Shown: one piece after another, positions 46,801-58,800 of the stretch
How the letters are laid out: each line of letters starts with the position of its first letter
Position numbering within the stretch: the stretch's first letter is position 1
Source: Haliotis asinina
Lineage: Eukaryota; Mollusca; Gastropoda; Lepetellida; Haliotidae
Reading direction: 5' to 3'
Length of the DNA stretch: 64,000 nt
Assembly (NCBI RefSeq): GCF_037392515.1
Contig: NC_090288.1
Location: forward strand, 124,001-188,000
Position numbers and translations under genes: made by a program
The notes under the pieces: generated by a model
Seen by the model: only the letters and a program-made list of their open reading frames with translations
The model's database searches: none
Told to the model about the DNA's origin: nothing

Positions 46801-49800
46801 CCTAGATACTGCTGTGTTCAAGCATAGAGCGTACAGTTTGCTCCTAGATACTGCTGTGTCCAAGCATGGAGCATACAGTTTGCTCCTAGATACTGCTGTG
46901 TTCAAGCATGGCGTGTACAGTTTGCTCCTACATACTGCTGTGTTCAAGCATAGAGCATACAGTTTGCTCCTACATACTGCTGTGTTCAAACATGGAGTGT
47001 ACAGTTTGCTCCTACATACTGCTGTGTTCAAGCATGGAGTGTACAGTTTGCTCCTAGATACTGCTGTGTTCAAGCATGGAGTGTACAGTTTGCTCCTACA
47101 TACTGCTGTGTTCAAGCATGGAGTGTACAGTTTGCTCCTAGATACTGCTGTGTTCAAGCATGGAGCATACAGTTTGCTCCTAGATACCACTGTGTTCAAG
47201 CATGGAGCATACAGTTTGCTCCTAGATACCACTGTGTTCAAGCATGGAGCATACAGTTTGCTCCTAGATACCACTGTGTCCAAGCATGGAGCATACAGTT
47301 TGCTCCTAGATACCACTGTGTTCAAACATGGAGCATACAGTTTGCTCCTAGATACCACTGTGTCCAAGCATGGAGGGTATGGTTTGCTCCGAGGTACCAC
47401 TGTGTTCAAGCATGGAGGGTATGGTTTGCTCCAAGGTACCACTGTGTTCAAGCATGGAGCATACAGTTTGCTCCTAGATACCACTGTGGTCAAGCATGGA
47501 GCATACAGTTTGCTCCTACATACTGCTGTGTTCAAGCATGGAGTGTACAGTTTGCTCCTAGATACTGCTGTGTTCAAGCATGGAGCATACAGTTTGCTCC
47601 TAGATACTGCTGTGTTCAAGCATGGCGTGTACAGTTTGCTCCTAGATACTGCTGTGTTCAAGCATAGAGCAAACAGTTTGCTCCTAGATACTGCTGTGTT
47701 CAAGCATAGAGCAAACAGTTTGCTCCTAGATACTGCTGTGTTCAAGCATGGAGCATACAGTTTGCTCCTAGATACTGCTGTGTTCAAGCATGGAGTGTAC
47801 AGTTTGCTCCTAGATACTGCTGTGTTCAAGCATGGAGCATACAGTTTGCTCCTAGATACTGCTGTGTTCAAGCATGGCGTGTACAGTTTCTCCTACATAC
47901 TGCTGTGTTCAAGCATAGAGCAAACAGTTTGCTCCTAGATACTGCTGTGTTCAAGCATAGAGCAAACAGTTTGCTCCTAGATACTGCTGTGTTCAAGCAT
48001 GGAGCATACAGTTTGCTCCTACATGCTGCTGTGTTCAAACATGGAGTGTACAGTTTGCTCCTACATACTGCTGTGTTCAAGCATGGAGTGTACAGTTTGC
48101 TCCTAGACACCACTGTGGTCAAGCATGGAGCATACAGTTTGCTCCTACATACTGCTGTGTTCAAGCATAGAGTGTACAGTTTGCTCCTAGATACTGCTGT
48201 GTCCAAGCATGGAGCATACAGTTTGCTCCTAGATACTGCTGTGTTCAAGCATGGCGTGTACAGTTTGCTCCTACATACTGCTGTGTTCAAGCATAGAGCA
48301 AACAGTTTGCTCCTAGATACTGCTGTGTTCAAGCATGGAGCATACAGTTTGCTCCTACATACTGCTGTGTTCAAACATGGAGTGTACAGTTTGCTCCTAC
48401 ATACTGCTGTGTTCAAGCATGGAGTGTACAGTTTGCTCCTAGATACTGCTGTGTTCAAGCATGGAGTGTACAGTTTGCTCCTACATACTGCTGTGTTCAA
48501 GCATGGAGTGTACAGTTTGCTCCTAGATACTGCTGTGTTCAAGCATGGAGCAAACAGTTTGCTCCTAGATACTGCTGTGTTCAAGCATGGAGCATACAGT
48601 TTGCTCCTACATACTGCTGTGTTCAAGCATGGAGCATGCAGTTTGCTCCTAGATACTGCTGTGTTCAAGCATGGAGCATACAGTTTGCTCCTAGATACTG
48701 CTGTGTTCAAGCATGGAGCGTACAGTTTGCTCCTAGATACTGCTGTGTTCAAGCATGGAGCATACAGTTTGCTCCTAGATACTGCTGTGTTCAAGCATGC
48801 AGTGTACAGTTTGCTCCTACATACTGCTGTGTTCAAGCATGGAGCATACAGTTTGCTCCTAGATACTGCTGTGTTCAAGCATGGAGTGTACAGTTTGCTC
48901 CTAGATACTGCTGTGTTCAAGCATGGAGTGTACAGTTTGCTCCTACATACTGCTGTGTTCAAGCATGGAGTGTACAGTTTGCTCCTAGATACTGCTGTGT
49001 TCAAGCATGGAGTGTACAGTTTGCTCCTACATACTGCTGTGTTCAAGCATGGAGTGTACAGTTTGCTCCTAGATACTGCTGTGTTCAAGCATGGAGTGTA
49101 CAGTTTGCTCCTAGATACTCCTGTGTTCAAGCATGGAGTGTACAGTTTGCTCCTAGATACTGCTGTGTTCAAGCATGGAGTGTACAGTTTGCTCCTACAT
49201 ACTGCTGTGTTCAAGCATGGAGCATACAGTTTGCTCCTAGATACTGCTGTGTTCAAGCATAGAGTGTACAGTTTGCTCCTACATACTGCTGTGTTCAAGG
49301 ATAGAGTGTACAGTTTGCTCCTAGATACTGCTGTGTTCAAGCATGGAGTGTACAGTTTGCTCCTACATACTGCTGTGTTCAAGCATGGAGTGTACAGTTT
49401 GCCCCTAGATACTGCTGTGTTCAAGCATGCAGTGTACAGTTTGCTCCTAGATACTGCTGTGTTCAAGCATGGAGTGTACAGTTTGCTCCTAGATACTGCT
49501 GTGTTCAAGCATGGAGTGTACAGTTTGCTCCTAGATACTGCTGTGTTCAAGCATGGAGTGTACAGTTTGCTCCTACATACTGCTGTGTTCAAGCATGGAG
49601 TGTACAGTTTGCTCCTAGATACTGCTGTGTTCAAGCATGCAGTGTACAGTTTGCTCCTACATACTGCTGTGTTCAAGCATGGAGTGTACAGTTTGCTCCT
49701 ACATACTGCTGTGTTCAAGCATGGAGTGTACAGTTTGCTCCTAGATACTGCTGTGTTCAAGCATGCAGTGTACAGTTTGCTCCTACATACTGCTGTGTTC

Positions 49801-52800
49801 AAGCATGGAGTGTACAGTTTGCTCCTAGATACTGCTGTGTTCAAGCATGCAGTGTACAGTTTGCTCCTACATACTGCTGTGTTCAAGCATGGGGTGTACA
49901 GTTTGCTCCAAGATACTGCTGTGTTCAAGCATGGAGCATACAGTTTGCTCCTAGATACTGCTGTGTTCAAGCATGGAGTGGACAGTTTGCTCCTAGATAC
50001 TGCTGTGTTCAAGCATGGAGCATACAGTTTGCTCCTAGATACTGCTGTGTTCAAGCATGGAGCGTACAGTTTGCTCCTAGATACTGCTGTGTTCAGGCAT
50101 GGAGTGTACAGTTTGCTCCTAGATACTGCTGTGTTCAAGCATGGAGCATACAGTTTGCTCCTAGATACTGCTGTGTTCAAGCATGGAGCATGCAGTTTGC
50201 TCCTAGATACTGCTGTGTTCAAGCATGGAGTGGACAGTTTGCTCCTAGATACTGCTGTGTTCAAGCATGGAGTGGACAGTTTGCTCCTAGATACTGCTGT
50301 GTTCAAGCATGGAGCATACAGTTTGCTCCTAGATACTGCTGTGTTCAAGCATGGAGTGTACAGTTTGCTCCTAGATACTGCTGTGTTCAGGCATGGAGTG
50401 TACAGTTTGCTCCTAGATACTGCTGTGTTCAAGCATGGAGCATACAGTTTGCTCCTACATACTGCTGTGTTCAAGCATGGAGCATGCAGTTTGCTCCTAG
50501 ATACTGCTGTGTTCAAGCATGGAGCATACAGTTTGCTCCTACATACTGCTGTGTTCAAGCATGGAGCATACAGTTTGCTCCTAGATACTGCTGTGTTCAA
50601 GCATGGAGCATACAGTTTGCTCCTAGATACTGCTGTGTTCAAGCATGGAGCATACAGTTTGCTCCTAGATACTGCTGTGTTCAAGCATGCAGTGTACAGT
50701 TTGCTCCTACATACTGCTGTGTTCAAGCATGGAGTGTACAGTTTGCTCCTAGATACTGCTGTGTTCAAGCATGCAGTGTACAGTTTGCTCCTACATACTG
50801 CTGTGTTCAAGCATGGAGCATACAGTTTGCTCCTAGATACTGCTGTGTTCAAGCATGGAGCATACAGTTTGCTCCTAGATACTGCTGTGTTCAAGCATGG
50901 AGCATGCAGTTTGCTCCTAGATACTGCTGTGTTCAAGCATGGAGTGGACAGTTTGCTCCTAGATACTGCTGTGTTCAAGCATGGAGCATACAGTTTGCTC
51001 CTAGATACTGCTGTGTTCAAGCATGGAGCATACAGTTTGCTCCTAGATACTGCTGTGTTCAGGCATGGAGTGTACAGTTTGCTCCTAGATACTGCTGTGT
51101 TCAAGCATGGAGCATACAGTTTGCTCCTAGATACTGCTGTGTTCAGGCATGGAGTGTACAGTTTGCTCCTAGATACTGCTGTGTTCAAGCATGGAGTGTA
51201 CAGTTTGCTCCTAGATACTGCTGTGTTCAAGCATGGAGCATACAGTTTGCTCCTAGATACTGCTGTGTTCAAGCATGGAGTGGACAGTTTGCTCCTAGAT
51301 ACTGCTGTGTTCAAGCATGGAGCATACAGTTTGCTCCTAGATACTGCTGTGTTCAAGCATGGAGCATACAGTTTGCTCCTAGATACTGCTGTGTTCAAGC
51401 ATGGAGCATACAGTTTGCTCCTAGATACTGCTGTGTTCAAGCATGGAGCATACAGTTTGCTCCTAGATACTGCTGTGTTCAAGCATGGAGCATACAGTTT
51501 GCTCCTAGATACTGCTGTGTTCAAGCATGGAGTGGACAGTTTGCTCCTAGATACTGCTGTGTTCAAGCATGGAGCATACAGTTTGCTCCTAGATACTGCT
51601 GTGTTCAAGCATGGAGTGTACAGTTTGCTCCTAGATACTGCTGTGTTCAAGCATGGAGCATACAGTTTGCTCCTAGATACTGCTGTGTTCAAGCATGGAG
51701 TGTACAGTTTGCTCAAGGATACCACTCTGTTCATGAATGAAGTATAGAGCTTGCTCCTAGGTACCACTGTGGTCAAGCATGGAGTGTATGGTTTGCCACA
51801 GAACACCAAATGGTTTAGACACACACATTCTTACCTTGATAGTTTTGTCACTGGAGCCACTGACGAGTCTGCTTCCTTCTAGATGTAGACATCGTACTGT
51901 CCCACTATGGCCTACTAGTGTCTGCACTGACCAGGGTGCATTGGTGCGAATATTCCATACCTGTACATGCACAGCAACAAGGATTGGTGTACAATTGTAA
52001 CATCACACAAATGTTTCCTGTTGTTCACACATCTAACCTTAGTCTTATACCAAAGTCTAAAATAAATAACTTTTCATGACAAACTGTAACAAAAGTCATC
52101 AGAAGATGACATATCCTCCCAGTCTCCACATATTTGAAAGGACAAATCATCTGAAGGTTACTTGATACTTTTTTAGACTAAGTTTGAATCGTTTCCATGG
52201 AAATCATGAAAAATATAAATGCCACAAATCTGTAAACAGCAAAAGGCACCACTTCAAAATCTGTCTCATATATCTGCCAAGATCTGTTAAAAGATCTCAA
52301 ATGGTCTTCGACTTGTGCTCTGGAAACGAAGCCAATCCCTCCCTTTTGAGACTAAGTCCGAATTGTTTCCATGGAAATTGGGAAAAATAGAAATGCCAAA
52401 ACTTTGTAAATATCAAAAGGCACCACTTTGTGGTCTGCCTCAAATATCTGCCAAATTTTACTGAAATATACTAAATAGTTTTCGAGTTGTGCTCCAGAAA
52501 TGAGACCCATGCCTCCATTTTGAGATTTCATCAAAATCATTTCCATGGAAAACCAGAAAATGATAAATCAGAAAAACCTGTACATAGCAAAAGGCACCAC
52601 TTGGGATCTGCAACACATATCTGCCAAGTTTTGCTGAAAGATATTGAGACGTTTTTGAGTTCTGCTCAGGAAACGAAGCCCATCCCTCCATTTTGAGACT
52701 AAGTCTGAATCGTTTCCATGAAATCCCAGAAAATGATAAATCAGAAAAACCTGCACATAGCAAAAGGCACCACTTTGGGGCCTGCCACACATATCTGCCA

Positions 52801-55800
52801 AGTCTTACTGACAGATATTAGGAAGGTTTTGACTTTTGCTCCGAAAACGAAACACACCTCTCACTTTTGAGACCAAGTCTGAAACGTTTCAATGAAAACT
52901 GAGAAAATGATAAATAAAAAAAACCTGTAAATAGCAAAAGGCACCACTAGGTTCTGACTGATGTATCTACCAAGTTTTGCAGAAAAATATTGAATGGTTT
53001 TGGAGTTATGCTCCAGATACGATGCAAACCTCACCCATTAGACTAAGACCAAAACGTTCAATAGAAAAACAACAAAAAGATGAAAAAGCCAAAAATCTGT
53101 AAATAGCTAAAGGCACAGCCATTTTTTCAGTTTATTATATCTACCAAATTTGGTCTACAAATTTTCCAGAATTATGCTCAGGAAACAAAATTATTGCAGA
53201 CGGTCAGACGAGGCGTCGACTATCATTTTGATAACAAATGTACATCATCTGTCTTTTACCAAGACGACTTGTCCTTCTCAACCACAGCCCCTCCAACAAT
53301 TTGTCCTTCTCAACAACCATCCCTCCTACACCTTGTCTGTGTCATTCTCCACACCTCCAACACCTTGTCTTTGTCAGTCTCCACCCCTCCAACACCTTGT
53401 CTTTGCCAACCACCACTCCTCCAACACCATGCCTTTGTTAGTCTCCACCCCTCCAACACCTATTCTTTTGTCCTTCTCAATCATCACCCCTCCAAAACCT
53501 TGTAACCTTGTCTTTGTAACCTGCACCCCTCGAACACCTCGTCTTTGCAGCCTCCACCCCTCCAACACCTTGTCTTTGTCAGCCTCCACCCCTCCAACAC
53601 CTTGTCTTTGTCAACCTCCACCCCTCCAACACATTGTCTTTGTAATCTGCACCCCTCCAACACCTCGTCTTTGCAACCTCCACCCCTCCAACACCTTGTC
53701 TTTGTCAGCCTCCACCCCTCCAACACCTTGTCTTTGCAACCTGCACCCCTCCAACACCTTGTCTTTGCAACCTCCACCCCTCCAACATCTTGTCTTTGCA
53801 ACCTGCACCCCTCCAACACACTGTCTTTGTGAGCCTCCAAGCCTCCAACACCTTGTCTTTGCAGCCTCCACCCCTCCAACACCATGTCTTTGCAGCCTCC
53901 ACCACTCCAACATCTTGTCTTTGCAACCTCCACCCCTCCAACACCTTGTCTTTGTCAGCCTCCACCCCTCCAACACCTTGTCTTTGCCAACCACCACTCC
54001 TCCAACACCATGCCTTTGTTAGTCTCCACCCCTCCAACACCTATTCTTTTGTCCTTTTCAATCATCACCCCTCCAAAACCTTGTCCTTCTCAACCATCAT
54101 GGTGCAATACCTTGACTTTATCAGCCTCTACACCTCCAACACCTTGATTCTGTTAGCCCCCAACCCTCCAATACATTGTCTTTGTCGGCCTCCACCCCTC
54201 CAACATCTTGTCTTTGCAACCTGCACCCCTCCAACACCTTGTCTTTGCAACCTCCACCCCTCCAACACCTTGTCTTTGTCAGCCTCCACCCCTCCAACAC
54301 ATTGTCTTTGCAGCTCCACCCCTCCAACACATTGTCTTCGCAACCTCCATCCCTTCAACACCTTGTCTTTGTCAGCCTCCACCCCTCCAACACCTTGTCT
54401 TTGTCAGCCTCCACCCCTCCAACACCTTGTCTTTGCAGCCTCCACCCCTCCAACACCTTGTCTTTGCAACCTCCACCCCTCCAACACCTTGTCTTTGTCA
54501 GCCTCCACCCCTCGTCTTTGTAACCTGCACCCCTCCAAAACCTCCTCTTTGAAACTTCCACCCCTCCAACACTTTGTCTTTGTCAGCCTCCACCCCTCCA
54601 ACACCTTGTCTTTGTCAGCCTCCACCCCTCCAACACATTGTCTTTGCAACCTCCACCCCTCCAACATCTTGTCTTTGCAACCTGCACCCCTCCAACACAC
54701 TGTCTTTGTGAGCCTCCAAGCCTCCAACACCTTGTCTTTGCAACCTCCACCCCTCCAACACCATGTCTTTGCAGCCTCCACCCCTAACAACACCTTGTCT
54801 TTGCAACCTCCACCCCTCCAACACCTTGTCTTTGTCAGCCTCCACCCCTCCAACACCTTGTCTTTGCCAACCACCACCACTCCAACACCATGCCTTTGTT
54901 AGTCTCCACCCCTCCAACACCTATTCTTTTGTCCTTTTCAATCATCACCCCTCCAAAACCTTGTCCTTCTCAACCATCATGGTGCAATACCTTGACTTTA
55001 TCAGCCTCTACACCTCCAACACCTTGATTCTGTTAGCCTCCACCCCTCCAACACCTTGTCTTTGTCAGCCTCCACCCCTCCAACACCTTGTCCTTCTCAA
55101 CCACCACCAACAACCAACATGTTAATCTCCCCTCAATGGACGTTTCTCCTCCAAACGCCATATCTCATCTCTCACTGTAACTAGGCACTTACCTTTACTG
55201 TCTTGTCTGATGATCCACTGACAATACGAGTGTCGTCAAACTGAACACATGAAATACCTGAGGAAAGACATGGTATATAAGTTTGCTGCAGCTTCTCCTT
55301 TTACCTTTTGTATAAGGGTCATCAAATTGTTAGGCCCACAAACATTGCAAATGACTTTCTCTAAACAAGTTATATGTACACAGAGAACCAGATGAGCTGC
55401 CAAAATCAGTAACTCATGAAGGCATGAACAATCACTTGTTTTCTTCTAAACATATTTTATTCGCAGAGAAAAGTATTAGGAACAAGTTCTCCACCTTTTA
55501 ATACGCTCTCCTTGGTATGTATATAGATAACTCAGATTCCCGCAACTAAAGAGGACAGATAGTGGACAAGAAAGCAGTGCAAGTGAAAAAGAGATAGAGC
55601 TTTTATATGCTACTCAAAAAAGAAATGCATAGGCAGTATTTTTCCATTTAACTTTTTGAATTTGAATTACTGGCGTCTATGTAATCAGTATATCTATGGT
55701 GAACACTGTCTGCAAACATTTCCGAGTTTGAATCCAATGTCATTGAGGACAATTTGTCAAAACACACCAAAATCTGTTTTCCTCAAAAAATACAATAAAT

Positions 55801-58800
55801 TGTGAATGGGAAGAAATTCACGTTTCCTTTTGCACGCACATTCCATGCATCATTTCCAATAAAAGTCAGGTGATTCAATGCTCGTTCGACAGTTGACAAC
55901 CTTAAATTTGCTGTAAAAAGTCATGCCTAGACTTACTGAGGCTCAGCGCAACAATGCGATTGGTAATTTGGAGGCTGGAGACTCTCAGTCTGCAATTGCA
56001 AGGCAACTGAATGTGTCAGAGTACCAAAACATCCTCCACAACATCGGTAGTGCCAGGACTCGGAACAATTTGTGATCAGACTGTGAGAAACTGCTTACGT
56101 GAGGCTGGTATTCGTTCCAGAAGACCTTTGTGAGGACCTGTCCTTACGTGGCAAACATCGGCAACATCGGCAACAACACAGACAGTGGTGTCACCAACAT
56201 CTCCCATGGCCGATGCAAAGGTGGAAAACTGTTATCTCCAGTGATGAGTCATGTTACATACTGCGACATCCCGACAGAAGAGCATGCGTATATCGACATC
56301 GTAACAAACACTACGCTGTAAATTGTGTACAGGAAGTGGACAGATTTGGCGATGACAGTGTCATGGTTTGGGCTGTAATCTCATACAGTGACAGGACAGA
56401 TCTCATTCAAGTCCAGGGCCATCTGACAGCTCGACGTCACCATGATGAAATCATCAGGTATCATGTCCTTTCATGAACCGCCAGAACGTCATTTTTCAGC
56501 ATGATAATGCTCGGCCACATACAGTAAGAATAACCAGGGATTTCCTTGCCCAGAACAACGTTCAGGTTCTTGATTGACCCTCATGATTACTGGATCTTAA
56601 CCCTACTGAACATTTGTGGGACGAATTGGATCACTGTGTGACAGCATGACACCCAGCCACAAACGTTACCTGCTGTGTTTGTGGCCTTGAGGGAAGAGTA
56701 CCAATTCATTCCCAGGCACTTCATTCGGAATCTGGTCCAGTGTGGGATACCGATGCCAAGCAACCATTGATGCTACTGGTGGCCACACAAGATACTGACT
56801 GCTCTGCGACCTTGAAACACTTGTGATTTGTGATGTACAGTTTCTTGCATCATTGGACCGCCAATGTTCATTGAGGTTTTCTTCATGACTGCCCTGTATT
56901 ACTGAACCTTAAGTGTATAATTTGATAACAAGTTTCAGCCATGCCTTTCTTTTTCTGAGTAATTTATATATATATATATGTTATTAAAATCGTATTGTCT
57001 CATTGATGAATGACTGCACTAACTTGAATACATTTGTATCTTCACATGATGATAGGTCTGGACTTCCTTCTAACAAAAGTCTGAGGTCAACTGAAACATC
57101 TGCTAATGAACAAATGTGCCCCCAACAGATAGCATGAAGTTAACCATCTGTTGTTTGTACAATGGACATTCAAATAGATAGTGTTATGACTCCTCAATAA
57201 AATTACCACGTATAGAAATGGGATCAGTTTTCAGCATATCTCTCTATAAATCAGAGTTCAAACAAGTAACAGAACAACACAACTTGGTATGAATAATATT
57301 TAATTTTCTTTTACCACTCACATAATACTGTGGTGCATACGCATGGCTATCAGTGATACGTGATTTAAACTGGAAACACTTATTGAATTATGAACAGCGG
57401 CTGGTAAATTTTTCCAACAGCATATTGTAGAGGGAAAGAAGGACTCAGTAACCTTCCATTAGCATTAACAATAGCAGACCCTGAACTAAATATTAAAAAC
57501 TGAAAGTTCTTGCATACCTGCCTTACCCATTTGCCTTCAAAGTGTATTCATAGTGGCTAAAAAGTGTATTTTGAGGTGTGAAAGTGTACAATCTCACAAG
57601 CAATATGACCTGGCTCCTCCAAGCATGTCTCAACATCATTATATGCAGTGTCTGAACTTCAAAAACTGTTCGATTCACTGTTTTGGAGTTCACTATGAAG
57701 ATATTTATTTCACTGAATATCACTGCTTTCTTCAAACTATAAAATACACTGAATCATTTGCACACTGAACTATTCTTTAGCAGCTTTAAGCTTGTCAGAA
57801 TATGTTTAACTGATCTTAAAAATATAGTTGAGAGGCAGACGCCATTTTGTATACATGTCATATAGTCGGCAGCAATCCAAATATGTAATTTTCTGAATAA
57901 AATAAATATTTTATACTTATCCTGATTCATGCTTAATTGCTTATCTTGTGGCTATATCTCGTTGGTAATGATTGGCAAACACTGTGTTTGACTTCCATGA
58001 GCTGCCCTCCAATATAGTTGATAGTGAGCAATTTCCATGTAGCGCTAGAGTAGAGATGGAGATCTTGTTGACCCCTGTTTGTTTATGTAGAAGGCCACTG
58101 TTGAGTTGTCTGTGTGGATCATTAGTAGCTTGTCTCTCAGTGTTGTCAACCAGTGATGGATAGCATGAATCACTGCTTTCATCTCCAACTGGTTGATGTG
58201 AAGAGCTCGATCTTCCCCAGATTCCTGCTGCAACTCCATTGTTTAGATGGGCACCCCATCCTTGGAGAGGTGCGTCTACATAGAGATGGTTGTTTAATGC
58301 CAACTCTAACATGTAAGTTCCTGCGCAGACATACGACTGGTGAGTGCACCACAGTGGGTATGGTCTCAAGATGTCCAACATCGTAAACCGGTCTAACTAA
58401 GTCTCATTTGATGAAATACATGCTAAATAAAGATAAATTTAGTTAAAGGACCAAAATAATTGAAAGACTTATTTCTGTATCTGGGACCCCAGGTGCCTCC
58501 AGCTGCCCTCATCGGGCGACAGGGAGAGAGTGACAAGCATGGTCAGTCAGCTAACCGTTTGCAAAAGAAAAGGGAGGCTACTCATGAGTGAGTGTATTTT
58601 ACGTCCACTTATTTTAGAAGGGAACTTCAAGAGATTTCAGGTGTTCCACTACCTTCACCAGGGAAGAGGAGATAAGCAATTAAGCATGAGTCAGGAAAAG
58701 GCAAAAATAAATAAAATGATATATCATGTGTAATTTCCACAAAATCAGCGTGCTAAAGCAAATCATTAGTTCACATAGGTTTAAACTGAGGAATATTTCA

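Noticed and set aside
37412..51824. Giant open frames on both strands (up to 1,848 codons, 14-residue repeats such as NTAVSRSKLY)
   Set aside because: They follow only from a 42-bp unit without stops. They are open on both strands and in more than one frame, break at single-base deletions that recur with the higher-order repeat, and lie inside an intron of a well-supported gene.
53150..55125. Ser/Pro/Leu-rich and Gly/Trp-rich open frames
   Set aside because: 31-32-bp minisatellite read in six frames; no exon features.
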